Assembly (NCBI GenBank): GCA_964581105.1
Contig: CAZOMB010000001.1
Coordinates: 1-64,000 of the forward strand
Length of the DNA stretch: 64,000 nt
Origin: UBA10161 sp964581105
GTDB taxonomy: Archaea > Micrarchaeota > Micrarchaeia > Anstonellales > Anstonellaceae
Direction of reading: 5' to 3'
In this document: piece by piece, positions 1 through 9,382 of the stretch
Layout: every line of letters begins with the position of its first letter
Position numbering within the stretch: position 1 is the first letter of the stretch
The notes under the pieces: model-generated
Database searches by the model: none
Seen by the model: the letters and a program-made list of their open reading frames with translations, nothing else
Told to the model about the DNA's origin: nothing
Position numbers and translations under genes: made by a program

Positions 1-1
1 A

Positions 2-748
2 GAATATCTTGATCATATTGTTAAATTTAGTTCCTCAAAAGAAAAGCGAACACCTGAACAAAATAAAGAAGTTGAAGAATGGTATGATAATCATTTTGAA
101 GAGCATAATAAAACAACATTTTATCTTGATTTGGAAATCGAAAACTTCTTTATACACTCAAGAATATTGATGGATGATCTAACCAAATTATCTGCTTTCT
201 TTCTTAGCAATAAACCGTTTCTTAAGTCAGCTTCATATCTTCATTGGCCTAAGTATTTCAGCTCCTTCAATGGGCATAAAAAATGGGTGAAAGGAGAAGC
301 TTCTTTACCTAAAAAATATAGAGACCTTGTAATGAATGTAGGTTGGTTTGATACAATGCTAAAAGAAGTGCGTGATAACTATTATATCCATGGATTAGCT
401 AGGCAAGGCGGAGGAACATTGATAGGTCCAGATGCCGAAGTTACTAAAGTCTATAGAATAACAACTGATACAGCTAGCGTAGTAAAGAAATTGATAGAAC
501 TTAAGCAAAAATACGTCAATCGAGAACCAAAATTAAAATCAGTATATGATAATATTTATGAACTATTAGAATTTTTCATTTCTCATCCAAATTTTTTGGC
601 GGAGGAAGAAAAAGAATTTATTAAAAATACAATGAAAAAAGGTGGAAAGATACCTCGTACAGATAAGCTTTTTGATAAAATGATGGTGTTCATACATCAA
701 TTTGGAGAGTGTTTACAAAAAGTCTATATTGAGTCACACAAAAGATAG
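2..748 (+). CDS. Unknown protein, N-terminus outside window
   Basis: The reading frame is open from base 2, without an in-frame ATG before about residue 60, so the gene almost certainly begins upstream of the window; 248 codons are visible. A TTG at 131 could serve as a start, but the upstream 43 codons read as normal protein. The product is charged and mostly helical, with no motif I recognise; segments near the middle (RDNYYIHGLARQGGGTL) might be part of a catalytic or binding loop. Codons are A/T-rich, unlike the hsd genes that follow. The function is unknown; the location beside a restriction locus suggests an accessory or defence role, but that is only context. Confidence 0.7.
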   Translation, partial: EYLDHIVKFSSSKEKRTPEQNKEVEEWYDNHFEEHNKTTFYLDLEIENFFIHSRILMDDLTKLSAFFLSNKPFLKSASYLHWPKYFSSFNGHKKWVKGEASLPKKYRDLVMNVGWFDTMLKEVRDNYYIHGLARQGGGTLIGPDAEVTKVYRITTDTASVVKKLIELKQKYVNREPKLKSVYDNIYELLEFFISHPNFLAEEEKEFIKNTMKKGGKIPRTDKLFDKMMVFIHQFGECLQKVYIESHKR

Positions 749-784
749 GCACAAAATGGGGAATAAAGGGTTGCGTGTGGTGAC

Positions 785-819
785 GGGCCAGCTGCTTCGT
801 GTCCGGCCCCGCTGGGCCC
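785..819. other. GC-rich hairpin in intergenic stretch
   Basis: GGGCCAGC (785-792) can pair with GCTGGGCCC (811-819) with one bulged G, around an 18-nt loop. It is the only GC-rich block in the otherwise AT-rich 749-1000 gap and is followed by an A-rich run. It could end transcription of the upstream gene or be a leftover of mobile DNA. The rest of the gap holds only the promoter region of hsdM. Confidence 0.35.
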
Positions 820-955
820 AAATTAAAAAATAGCAGTTAGAACGAATTGGAAAGCTAAAGCCCCTGTTTATTAGATTCATCGGGGTGAGGTCCTAGCTCT
901 TTATAAATTTTATGCATCTAAAAGCTATGAGGAGTCATAGTAAGTAGTTATGAAA

Positions 956-982
956 TTTTCATAAAGATGATATAAAAACACT
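956..982 (+). promoter_or_regulatory. hsdM promoter (BRE/TATA)
   Basis: TATAAAAA lies at 971-978 behind a purine-rich BRE-like stretch. The centre is about 26 bases upstream of the ATG at 1001, the usual archaeal spacing for a leaderless start. A second TATA-like box (TTTATAAA) sits at 900-907. The 956-982 block closely resembles the promoter at 33355-33382 (see findings). Confidence 0.55.
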
Positions 983-1000
983 ATGACGACGGTGATAACG

Positions 1001-2692
1001 ATGACAACAGAAACGACGAAAGCCAGAATATACGATGCCGTGATGGAGCGAGGAAAACCGGTCACCCCACAGGAGTTGGCAAAGGAGCTGGATATCTCCT
1101 GGAACACTGCTCAGACATACATGCAGCAACTCAAGGAAGAAGGCCTGTTGGAGCACAACTTGGTGGGCGGACAAAATATTTTCTCACTTGTCCAGAAGGA
1201 AAGCGGAAAACTCACTCAGCAGGAGCTTGAGACCCACCTTTGGAAAGCAGCTGACATCTTGCGCGGGAGTATCGACTCCTCAGACTACAAGAACTACATA
1301 TTTGGCATGCTCTTCCTGAAGCGCCTCAACGATGTGTTTGAGGAAGAAGCAGAGAAAATAGAGAAGGAAACTCACAACAAGAAAGCAGCATGGGAAGATC
1401 CTGACGAGCACCAATTCTTTGTCTCGCCCCGCGCGCGCTGGGACGAATTGCGCAAGATCACGACCGACATCGGCGCAGCAATAAACAAGGCGAACGAGGC
1501 ACTCGAGGAGCAAAACCCACTTCTCGAAGGTGTGCTTGCAGTCACCGACTTCAACAACAAGGACAAGCTGTCCGACAAGGTACTCTCCAAGCTGGTGCAG
1601 CACTTCACTGCCCACAGGCTGCGCAACATCGACCTTTCTGAGCCGGATCTGCTTGGTAGGGCATATGAATACCTGATAAAGCAGTTTGCTGACGACGCAG
1701 GCAAGAAGGGAGGCGAATTCTACACGCCGCAGAAAGTGGTGGAGATGCTCGCCCACCTGCTTGAGCCAGCTGAGGGCATGCGCATTTGCGATCCCTGCGT
1801 CGGATCCGGAGGAATGCTCATCGAAAGCGTGCGATATTTACAGCAGAAGAAGAAAAATCCCCGCAACATTTCACTTTTCGGGCAGGAAAAAAATGTCAAC
1901 ACTTGGGCAATATGCAAGATGAACCTGCTTCTTCACGGAGTAGTAGACTCCCGCATTGAGAAAGGGGACACTATGCTGACGCCGAAACTGCTAGAGGATG
2001 GCCAGCTCATGCTTTTCGATAGAGTTTTGGCTAACCCGATGTGGAACCAGAACGAGTGGGGCAGGGAAGAGCTGCTCAAGGGAGACCCCTACAACCGGTT
2101 TGCATATGGTCTACCCCCTCAGAAAACAGCAGATTGGGCGTGGATTCAGCATATGTTCGCAACACTGACTAATGATGGCAAGCTCGGTATTGTACTAGAC
2201 AACGGAGTGCTGTTCCGCGGTGGGAAGGAGGGCACCATACGGCAGAAATTCCTCGAGAAGGACTTCATCGAGGGTGTTATCGCGCTCCCGCCCAACCTAT
2301 TCTATAACACCACTTCACCCGGCTGCATCCTGATTATCAATAGAGCGAAACCTGCAAGCCGAAAGGGCAAGGTGCTCTTCATTTACGCAGCCAATGACTA
2401 CGAGGAGGGCAAAGCGCAGAACTTCCTGTGTGAGAAGGACTTGGAGAAGATTTGGAATGCCTTTGCCTCTTTCAAGAACATTGACAAGTACGCGAAGGTG
2501 GCGATGCTTCAAGAAATAGAAGAGAACGACTGGAACCTGAACGTGACGCGCTACGTTGACGTGACTGTGCCGGAGGAGAAGGTGGATGTGAATGAAGCTT
2601 ATGCCAAACTGAAGACATCTGAGCAGAGCCGCGCAGCGACGGAGAAGGAGCTTGAGAAATATCTCAAGGAGTTAGGCTATACAAACAGGTGA
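1001..2692 (+). CDS. hsdM: Type I restriction-modification methyltransferase subunit HsdM
   Basis: This is the N6-adenine DNA methyltransferase subunit of a type I system (563 aa). A winged-helix-like N-terminal segment (about residues 5-60) precedes the HsdM N-terminal helical domain. The N6_Mtase fold follows with GGEFYTPQ near residue 237, SAM motif I DPCVGSGG near 263 and the catalytic motif IV as NPMWNQ near 345. The second position of NPP(F/Y/W) is Met here, which is uncommon but leaves the catalytic Asn. I chose ATG 1001 over ATG 983 because GGTGAT sits 4 bases upstream and the TATA box at 971 would place transcription start at about 1000. It is the first gene of the hsd operon. Confidence 0.93.
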   Translation: MTTETTKARIYDAVMERGKPVTPQELAKELDISWNTAQTYMQQLKEEGLLEHNLVGGQNIFSLVQKESGKLTQQELETHLWKAADILRGSIDSSDYKNYIFGMLFLKRLNDVFEEEAEKIEKETHNKKAAWEDPDEHQFFVSPRARWDELRKITTDIGAAINKANEALEEQNPLLEGVLAVTDFNNKDKLSDKVLSKLVQHFTAHRLRNIDLSEPDLLGRAYEYLIKQFADDAGKKGGEFYTPQKVVEMLAHLLEPAEGMRICDPCVGSGGMLIESVRYLQQKKKNPRNISLFGQEKNVNTWAICKMNLLLHGVVDSRIEKGDTMLTPKLLEDGQLMLFDRVLANPMWNQNEWGREELLKGDPYNRFAYGLPPQKTADWAWIQHMFATLTNDGKLGIVLDNGVLFRGGKEGTIRQKFLEKDFIEGVIALPPNLFYNTTSPGCILIINRAKPASRKGKVLFIYAANDYEEGKAQNFLCEKDLEKIWNAFASFKNIDKYAKVAMLQEIEENDWNLNVTRYVDVTVPEEKVDVNEAYAKLKTSEQSRAATEKELEKYLKELGYTNR

Positions 2693-2693
2693 T

Positions 2694-3059
2694 ATGGTGG
2701 GAATACGGCAGGACGCTGGTGAATTGCTACTATACGTTTACATCAAAAAACGTAAGACAGGGAAAGTTCCAAGTCTCGACGAGTTGCTTGAGACGACAAA
2801 ATGGGAACCGATGCGGCTCGGACAGGCACTAGACTACTGCGGACAAAAATACTTGTTGAATATTCGCAAGTTCATTGGTTCCTATAAGCCGGGCCTCCAG
2901 CAACAAATTATTGCTGACATTACAAGTGGAGGCGTCGACGTTGTGGAATCTTCAGGCGAGACCGGCGCAGGAAATCAGTTCAATCTGATCTTCAACCTAA
3001 CAATTAACATAAACGACCCGACGATAGAACTGACATTTGGAAAATTTGCTTTGATATGA
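2694..3059 (+). CDS. Unknown small protein within hsd operon
   Basis: This 121-aa protein starts one base after the hsdM stop and ends 9 bases before the next gene, so it is co-transcribed with the hsd genes. The first about 60 residues (SLDELLETTKWEPMRLGQAL) look like a winged-helix or similar small helical domain; the last 30 residues are an alternating hydrophobic stretch (FNLIFNLTINI) typical of beta strands. No family is recognised. A role as a small DNA-binding or regulatory partner of the methyltransferase is possible, but only from context. Confidence 0.7.
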   Translation: MVGIRQDAGELLLYVYIKKRKTGKVPSLDELLETTKWEPMRLGQALDYCGQKYLLNIRKFIGSYKPGLQQQIIADITSGGVDVVESSGETGAGNQFNLIFNLTININDPTIELTFGKFALI

Positions 3060-3068
3060 GGTGCTCGC

Positions 3069-3965
3069 ATGAACCGCAACCATGAAAAGTATCGAAAATT
3101 GCTAGAGATTGCACGGAGAGTCAGACCAGACTCCAAGATTCTGAAAATGAATCGATCTGTTGATGAATACTTGAAAGGACAACTCAGGCACAGTGGGGCT
3201 TATCATAGTGCATCTTGGCTCTATTTTGGTATAGAAGAAGCAGAAGAGTGCCAGAAGACAATCAAGCCAAATGTATGGGTCGCTTTACAAGAGGACGGTT
3301 CAGTAGCTATCGGACTTGCCTTTAATGCCAATCCGTCTGTTACGTGGGCGGCGAACATTCTGAAGGGATATTCCGCAGATGTGAAAGAAAGATTATTTGC
3401 TCATCTGGAGTCCGGTGGTTTGGATTGGAAGGCAGTTGTGCAACGACGCACGAAGTTCCATCCCAGTGGGAGACCGATATATACAGAAGAATATTCTGTT
3501 CTAATAAGTGAACTTGGCGGGAAAATTGAGGAGATTATTACACAATCAATCAGGGTTCGGGACGAATACAGGGCACAGGCCAGTCTTCTGAAAGATGACC
3601 CACGAAGGTGCGATAAGACAACGGGCAAAATCATTGACCCTTCTGGCGGAGTATCGTTTAACCTAATTGAAAAACGACTGCCTGATGATGCAGAGGAGTT
3701 CGCAAAGGCATTTGCATTTGCCCATGACGCGCTTGAGATTTGCCTAAAAATCAAGACGCCTGCACAACACAAGCGCGAGATGAACAAGAAATACAACGCT
3801 TGGCAATGTAGGAGTGGAAATTGCAAAAAGCTGCACGACCCCGTGAAGACGAGGGTGCAGGTATGCGAAAAATGCGGAACAAACACTAAGCCAGTTGGAA
3901 TTACAAAGGAAAAATGGATGGAAACGTTCGGCTATGCGCCGGACGAGATTGAGGTGAAAGAATGA
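3069..3965 (+). CDS. Unknown zinc-ribbon protein within hsd operon
   Basis: This 298-aa protein lies between hsdM and hsdS; its stop overlaps the hsdS start in an ATGA. An alpha/beta N-terminal half (VWVALQEDGSVAIGLAFNA near residues 76-95) is followed by a helical part. A C-terminal cysteine cluster (QCRSGNC ... VCEKCG, near residues 247-272) would form a zinc ribbon. I do not recognise the family. Type I loci often carry extra genes between M and S (anti-toxins, nucleases, regulators), so an accessory restriction or immunity role is plausible but untested. Confidence 0.8.
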   Translation: MNRNHEKYRKLLEIARRVRPDSKILKMNRSVDEYLKGQLRHSGAYHSASWLYFGIEEAEECQKTIKPNVWVALQEDGSVAIGLAFNANPSVTWAANILKGYSADVKERLFAHLESGGLDWKAVVQRRTKFHPSGRPIYTEEYSVLISELGGKIEEIITQSIRVRDEYRAQASLLKDDPRRCDKTTGKIIDPSGGVSFNLIEKRLPDDAEEFAKAFAFAHDALEICLKIKTPAQHKREMNKKYNAWQCRSGNCKKLHDPVKTRVQVCEKCGTNTKPVGITKEKWMETFGYAPDEIEVKE

Positions 3966-5143
3966 AATTCAAGCAGACCGAAATCGGTGAAATTCCAGAG
4001 GACTGGAACATTAAACAGCTGAGTGACCCGGAAGTTTCCTCGATAAATATGGGGCAGTCGCCACCATCTCAATACTATAATGAACGTGGTGAAGGATTGC
4101 CGTTCTACCAAGGAAATGCTGATTTCGGTTACATGCATCCAAAACCCCGCCTTCATTGTAATATACCTAAGAAGATTGCAAATCAAAATGATATTCTGAT
4201 CAGCGTCAGGGCGCCAGTAGGTGCAGTAAATATTGCAACTGAAAAATGTTGCATTGGTCGCGGCGTGGCGGCAGTAACACCGAAGGACGGAGACCCGCGT
4301 TATCTATACTATTACTTGCAGAGCATCGCAAGTGGGTGGATAATTGAACAGACAACATTTGAGGCAATAAAGAGTTCCTACCTAAAGGAAAAACTTGTTC
4401 CTTGGCCAAAGCAACCCGAGAGAAGCAGAATCACTTCCACTCTTTTCTGCATCGACAGCGCCATTTCCCAGACTGACGAGCTCGTCACGCAAGTTCGCCA
4501 GCTCAAGAAGGGAGTGATGCAGCAGCTGCTCACCCGAGGCATTGGGCACACGAGATTTAAGAAGACAGATATTGGAGAAATGCCGGTAGAGTGGGATGTA
4601 AAATCTATCGAGGAGCTTTGCGAAAATCTCGACTACATGCGCAAGCCAATAACCAAGTCAGACCGAGTGCCTGGAGAAGTGCCGTATTACGGCGCAACTG
4701 GGATACAAGATCATGTTGAGGGATACTTATTTGATGAAGACTTGGTTCTCGTTGCTGAGGATTGCGGCGAGTATGGAAGCTTCGGACAGACAGCCTACAC
4801 AATCAGCGGCAAAGCATGGGTAAACAACCACGCGCATATATTGCGTTGCAAAGGCATCAACTGGATTTTCCTAACGGAATACCTGAATTTTACAAACATC
4901 AACCACCTCATAAATACTGGAAACCGTGGGAAGCTCAATAAGAGTATTCTTGACAAACTACGGGTACCTGTGCCAAAAAACAACGAGGATGTACAAATCG
5001 CCAAAATTCTCTTTTCAGTAGACGCAAAAATTTCATCCGAGCTTGAAAAACGTGCGCAGCTTGAGCTGCTCAAGAAGGGCTTGATGCGGGACTTGCTTAC
5101 CGGAATGGTCAGATTTCCAGAATTCAGAGGTGCATCTGCATGA
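3962..5143 (+). CDS. hsdS: Type I restriction-modification specificity subunit HsdS
   Basis: HsdS (393 aa) sets the bipartite DNA target of the complex. Two target-recognition domains (about residues 5-140 and 205-330) are each followed by a conserved helical spacer: RSRITSTLFCIDSAISQTDEL...LKKGVMQQLLT in the centre and QIAKILFSVDAKISSELEKR...LLKKGLMRDLLTG at the C-terminus. Each half opens with the same FKxTxIGExPxxW phrase (near residues 3-16 and 199-212), showing the internal duplication typical of the family. It overlaps the preceding gene and hsdR by ATGA, so translation is coupled on both sides. The length is normal and intact. Confidence 0.94.
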   Translation: MKFKQTEIGEIPEDWNIKQLSDPEVSSINMGQSPPSQYYNERGEGLPFYQGNADFGYMHPKPRLHCNIPKKIANQNDILISVRAPVGAVNIATEKCCIGRGVAAVTPKDGDPRYLYYYLQSIASGWIIEQTTFEAIKSSYLKEKLVPWPKQPERSRITSTLFCIDSAISQTDELVTQVRQLKKGVMQQLLTRGIGHTRFKKTDIGEMPVEWDVKSIEELCENLDYMRKPITKSDRVPGEVPYYGATGIQDHVEGYLFDEDLVLVAEDCGEYGSFGQTAYTISGKAWVNNHAHILRCKGINWIFLTEYLNFTNINHLINTGNRGKLNKSILDKLRVPVPKNNEDVQIAKILFSVDAKISSELEKRAQLELLKKGLMRDLLTGMVRFPEFRGASA

Positions 5144-8100
5144 ATGAAAACGAAGACTGGAACGAGTTCCACCAAAGCGAGAAATCCGCCCTGCAAGTGC
5201 TCAGGAAGCTCGGCTATACCATATACGAAGGCGACCCCAACGACAAATATGTTGACAAGGCGAACCTCGTATTGGCTGAGGATGAGCGGGACAGCCCTAA
5301 GCAGGTTGTTCTTGAGAAGCGCCTAGCAGCAGCCATAAAGCGCATCAACCCTTGGATTGACGAGCACAACGCGGCTCGTGTGGTAAGGCGTTTCACAACC
5401 ATTCCTGCAGTCGGGCTGATTGAAGCTAACGAAAAAGTCTACCGCGACCTTGTGCAGAGCATCTCCATAGAGCAGAATGTTGGCACCGGGCAGAAGAAGC
5501 ACCAGACAGTCAACATAATCGACTTTGACACCTCTGAAAACAACGAGTTTATGGCTGTGCGCCAGTTCAAGGTATGGGGCGCAAAGGAGAACATCAAGCC
5601 GGACATAGTGCTTTTCATCAACGGGCTGCCCATTTGCGTGATTGAGTGTAAGAGCCCGACCATCAATGAACCCATTGAGAAGGCGGTGCACGACAATCTT
5701 CGGCGCTACCCGGACAAGATAATGGGCGTTCCGCCGCTTTTCTACTACAATCAGGTGCTCATTGCCACCTGCGGACTTCGGGCGGAATCCGCAACTGTGG
5801 GTGCACAGAGACAGCATTACCACGAGTGGAAGGATGCCTGGCCGTTCACAACCGAAAAAATAGAGAAAGAAATAGGGAGAAAGCCGACATCTCAGGACTT
5901 GTTATTTTTCGGAATGCTGAGCAAGCAGCACTTCCTGGACCTAATCCAGAATTTCATAGTGTATGAGCCTGAAAACGGCGTGCTTGTAAAGAAGCTGGCG
6001 AGATATCAACAGTTCCGCACAGTGAACAAGGCACTTGATAGGATTAGGAAGGCAAAGACTCAGAAGGAGCGTGGAGGCATCGTGTGGCACTGGCAAGGCA
6101 GCGGAAAAAGTCTGAGCATGCTTTGGCTCGCCATGAAACTAAGGAGAGAAAGAGGGCTTAACAATCCGACGATGCTGGTGGTGACCGACCGGGTAAACCT
6201 CGACAGGCAGATATGCGGCACGTTTGAGAGGTGTGGCTTTCCAAATCCACAGCATGCGATGGGCTCGGAAAACCTGCGCGACATGCTGAAAGCCGGTCCG
6301 GGGCAGACAATAATGACCACAGTGCAGAAGTTCCTGACCCGGGAGGGCGAGAAGAAAGGCGAATTTCCCCTCCTTTCATCTGCAAAAGATATTTTCGTGC
6401 TGGTGGATGAGGCTCACAGGACCCAATACAAGGAGCTTGCAGCGAACATGAGGCAGGCATTGCCAAATGCTTGTTATGTGGGGTTCACAGGCACACCAAT
6501 TGACAAGAAGGACAGGAGCACTCCTGCGACGTTCGGCAGTTACATAGACAAGTATAGCATGAAGGACTCGAACGATGATAAGGCAACCGTGCCGATATTC
6601 TATGAAAGTAGGCTGCCCAAGCTCCATGTTGAAGGAGAGTCGCTTGACGCCATCTTTGACCGGGTTTTCGGAGAACTGAGCCCTGAACAGAAACGCGAAG
6701 TGAAGAAGAAGTATGCCAACCTGGCTGCAATAACAGGCGCGCCCAAGAGGATAGAGAAGGTCTGCCTCGATATCCTTGAGCATTACGAAAAGTTCATCAG
6801 GCCCAATGGCTTCAAGGCACAGATAGTGGCTATTGACAGGAGAACTGCGGTCCTTTACAAGAAGACGCTCGACCGGCTGAGGGGACCCAGGTGTGAAGTG
6901 ATTATCTCTCCAGACCCGGTCATTTCTGATGAGCCCGAGGACAAGGACGACATTCTGCTTTACAGGAAATCGCAGCAGGAGCGCGATGTGATTGAGGCGC
7001 GTTTCAAGCTGCCGATGGACAAGGACGATTTGTCCATCCTGATTGTGAATGAGATGCTGCTCACCGGGTTTGACGCACCGATAGAGCAGGTAATGTACCT
7101 CGACAACCAGCTCAGGGAGCACAACCTACTTCAGGCAATAGCAAGGGTGAACCGCCCATATGCAAAGAAGGAATACGGACTGGTGGTGGATTATTTCGGC
7201 GTGTCCGACAATCTTGGGAAGGCTTTAGAGATTTTCAATGAAGTGGATGTGGCTGGCGCCCTGCGCCCAATCAAGGACATGCTGCCTACCCTTCAGGCAA
7301 GGCACAGGAAGGCAATGTCGTTTTTCGAGCACGTGGACAGGAATGATTTGGAGGCGTGCACCAGCGTCCTTGAGCCGGAGAAAACAAGACGGGAGTTTGA
7401 GGCTGCTTTCCGCCTTTTCGCGCAAAGCATGGACATATTGATGCCGAACCCGGAAGCAAATCCGTATCGCGAGGACTTAAAGAACCTCGGCAAAATACGC
7501 GACGTGGCGCGCCTGCGCTTCCGCGACCCGCAGCTCGGCTTGTCTGAATACGGCAACAAAGTGAGGAAGCTTATCGAGGAGCACATACGCGCGACTGGTG
7601 TGGACCCGCTGCTCAACCCGATTTCCATATTGGACCGAGACTTCAAGAAGAAGGTGGGTGAGCTGACTTCCGACAAGGCAAAGGCAAGCGAGATGGAACA
7701 TGCGCTGCGCTATGAACTGGAAGTCAGGCGTGAGGAGAACCCTGTCTATTATGATTCCCTTAAGGAGCGGTTGGAAAAACTAATCAGGGAGAGAGATGCC
7801 AAGCGCATGGAGATGGCCCAGCTGCTTTTGGGGCTCAGCCAGATTACAGAGGATGTAAGGAACATCAAGAGCAAGGCGGAGAGACTGGGTTTGAATGACT
7901 TCGAGTTCAGCATGTATGAAATTTTCGAGAAGGATGAAGTGAATGAAGAAACTGGAAAGGCGCTTTCCCAGAAGGTTTACAAGGAGCTAGACAGACTTCT
8001 AGTGGTTGACTGGGCTTCCAAGAACGACATCCAAAGGGAAGCGAGAAGGACAATAAAGCGCATTCTCCGCACAAATGGAATGATAGAGGAGAAGATTGAC

Positions 8101-8151
8101 GTGCTTGTGCTTCAAATCATGGATCTTGCAAGGGTGCACATCAAGAAATAG
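5140..8151 (+). CDS. hsdR: Type I restriction endonuclease/translocase subunit HsdR
   Basis: HsdR (1003 aa) is the motor and nuclease of the type I complex. The N-terminal nuclease domain has PDIVLFINGLPICVIECKSP near residues 154-173 (the D...ExK core). A superfamily 2 helicase follows: Walker A WQGSGKS near 317, DEAH near 421 (VLVDEAHRT), motif III-like GFTGTP near 447, and LLTGFDAP plus ARVNRPY late motifs near 640-670. The C-terminal 330 residues are helical and should bind HsdM/HsdS. All key residues are present and the length matches intact HsdR proteins, so the system looks active. It starts inside the hsdS stop (ATGA). Confidence 0.95.
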   Translation: MNENEDWNEFHQSEKSALQVLRKLGYTIYEGDPNDKYVDKANLVLAEDERDSPKQVVLEKRLAAAIKRINPWIDEHNAARVVRRFTTIPAVGLIEANEKVYRDLVQSISIEQNVGTGQKKHQTVNIIDFDTSENNEFMAVRQFKVWGAKENIKPDIVLFINGLPICVIECKSPTINEPIEKAVHDNLRRYPDKIMGVPPLFYYNQVLIATCGLRAESATVGAQRQHYHEWKDAWPFTTEKIEKEIGRKPTSQDLLFFGMLSKQHFLDLIQNFIVYEPENGVLVKKLARYQQFRTVNKALDRIRKAKTQKERGGIVWHWQGSGKSLSMLWLAMKLRRERGLNNPTMLVVTDRVNLDRQICGTFERCGFPNPQHAMGSENLRDMLKAGPGQTIMTTVQKFLTREGEKKGEFPLLSSAKDIFVLVDEAHRTQYKELAANMRQALPNACYVGFTGTPIDKKDRSTPATFGSYIDKYSMKDSNDDKATVPIFYESRLPKLHVEGESLDAIFDRVFGELSPEQKREVKKKYANLAAITGAPKRIEKVCLDILEHYEKFIRPNGFKAQIVAIDRRTAVLYKKTLDRLRGPRCEVIISPDPVISDEPEDKDDILLYRKSQQERDVIEARFKLPMDKDDLSILIVNEMLLTGFDAPIEQVMYLDNQLREHNLLQAIARVNRPYAKKEYGLVVDYFGVSDNLGKALEIFNEVDVAGALRPIKDMLPTLQARHRKAMSFFEHVDRNDLEACTSVLEPEKTRREFEAAFRLFAQSMDILMPNPEANPYREDLKNLGKIRDVARLRFRDPQLGLSEYGNKVRKLIEEHIRATGVDPLLNPISILDRDFKKKVGELTSDKAKASEMEHALRYELEVRREENPVYYDSLKERLEKLIRERDAKRMEMAQLLLGLSQITEDVRNIKSKAERLGLNDFEFSMYEIFEKDEVNEETGKALSQKVYKELDRLLVVDWASKNDIQREARRTIKRILRTNGMIEEKIDVLVLQIMDLARVHIKK

Positions 8152-8159
8152 GTGTTGTT

Positions 8160-8867
8160 ATGCTGGGAATAGACACTGATCAAGGTAGAATAGGATTTGA
8201 GCGACGGCGTTCGGATTCCACCCGCGCAATAAAAATAAGAGTGGATGCAAAACGGAAGGTCACCGTTTTTGCTGCTCCAAAGGTGAGCAAAAGCGAAGTT
8301 GAAAGCACAGTGAAAAAAAAGGCAAAGTGGATTTTCAAAAAGCTTCAGCTGATAGAGGAGAACAAGATACGGATTCCAAGGTATGAGTTCATTTCTGGTG
8401 AGAGCTTTTTGCTGAAAGGCAAGCTTTACCGGTTGAAGGTGATCAAATCAAAGAAAGAGGGAATCCGAAACGACACCAGCAGGATATTCTGTATGACGTC
8501 GAACAGGAAATCCGCTCTTGTGAAAAAGATACTTGTTGAGTGGTATAAGCGCACAGCGCTTGAGCATATTTCCGGCCGCGTGGCTAGGCTGCAAGGCAAA
8601 TTCAGAAAGAAACCAGGTAGGATTTTTGTTCGCGACCAAGCGGCGCGGTGGGGCAGTTGCTCCAAGTCCGACCAGCTGCGGTTCAACTGGCGGATAATCA
8701 TGGCGCCTTCATCCGTGATTGATTACGTTATAGTCCATGAACTGGCGCACGTGCAGGAAAAGAATCACACTGAACGCTTCTGGGAGCTGTTGGAGGCAGC
8801 GATGCCAAACTACGAGCAGAAGAAGATCTGGCTGAGAGTATATGGTGGAGGTTTGAGAATTGACTGA
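8160..8867 (+). CDS. YgjP-like (SprT/M48-type) metallopeptidase
   Basis: This 235-aa protein belongs to the YgjP/DUF45 family of zinc metallopeptidases. The signature is VIVHELAHVQEKNHTERFW near residues 194-212, with the HExxH zinc site and a downstream His. The N-terminal part is a small beta domain and the central stretch (QAARWGSCSKSDQLRFNWR) matches the conserved RWGSC...NWR block of the family. It begins 8 bases after hsdR, and such genes commonly travel with type I restriction loci. The substrate is unknown; maintenance or turnover of the restriction complex is an inference from this association. Confidence 0.88.
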   Translation: MLGIDTDQGRIGFERRRSDSTRAIKIRVDAKRKVTVFAAPKVSKSEVESTVKKKAKWIFKKLQLIEENKIRIPRYEFISGESFLLKGKLYRLKVIKSKKEGIRNDTSRIFCMTSNRKSALVKKILVEWYKRTALEHISGRVARLQGKFRKKPGRIFVRDQAARWGSCSKSDQLRFNWRIIMAPSSVIDYVIVHELAHVQEKNHTERFWELLEAAMPNYEQKKIWLRVYGGGLRID

Positions 8868-8980
8868 TGAGTGAGGTAGTAAGTGTACAGATGTAGGAGT
8901 AATATACAAAGATATATTAACCAACTAATCCACAATGCTTAAATCCTCTTAAGATTAGGATTATAGTTGGGGGTGTGATT

Positions 8981-9382
8981 ATGGAAAAATCTTCGAAGGA
9001 TGTATTGGATGATCTGTTTGTCAGCGAATCGGAGGTGGTGAATAACGAAGCTCTCCGGGACCTTCTAAGAGATTATGCACAAATGTCTACAGACGGTAAA
9101 ATCTTTCCTCTTCCAGCCTTCAGCAAACTGGACAATGAGAAAAAGATTTTGGTGGTTCTGTTAGCCAAAAAAGTTCTACAGATAAAGCTGAACATGGGAG
9201 AAAAGACTTTTCCAAAAGAAATTCAAGAGATTAGCGGGCTCAGCAAAGGTTCAGCCAATCCAACTCTGAGGGTCCTTAACGGCAAAAAAAGGTTAATAAA
9301 CTGCGAAAAAGGAGCCTATTGGATACCAAATCACGCTATACACCCAATTAGAGATATGTTCACAAGAAAAAAAAGTGATTGA
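8981..9382 (+). CDS. Unknown protein, winged-helix-like
   Basis: This is a 133-aa protein; ATG 8981 is preferred over GTG 8975 because GGGGGTG ends 5 bases upstream of it. A TATA-like GCTTAAAT lies near 8938, so it starts a new transcription unit after the hsd operon. The C-terminal half (ITDL-type helix-turn-helix: FPKEIQEISGLSKGSANPTLR...KKRLINCEKGAYWI) reads like a winged helix with a wing strand. Its stop codon is directly followed by the ATG of a second small protein. A DNA-binding role is likely; the target is unknown. Confidence 0.72.
   Translation: MEKSSKDVLDDLFVSESEVVNNEALRDLLRDYAQMSTDGKIFPLPAFSKLDNEKKILVVLLAKKVLQIKLNMGEKTFPKEIQEISGLSKGSANPTLRVLNGKKRLINCEKGAYWIPNHAIHPIRDMFTRKKSD

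Noticed and set aside
781..821. tRNA-like 3' end (GCTGGGCCCA after a GC-rich stem)
   Set aside because: There is no T-loop TTCRAAY at the needed place, no anticodon arm and no matching 5' acceptor strand at tRNA distance; it is only a hairpin.
2035..2052. HsdM taken as inactive because motif IV is NPMW and not NPPF
   Set aside because: The catalytic Asn and the aromatic residue are kept and the operon is intact, so loss of activity cannot be claimed from one substitution.
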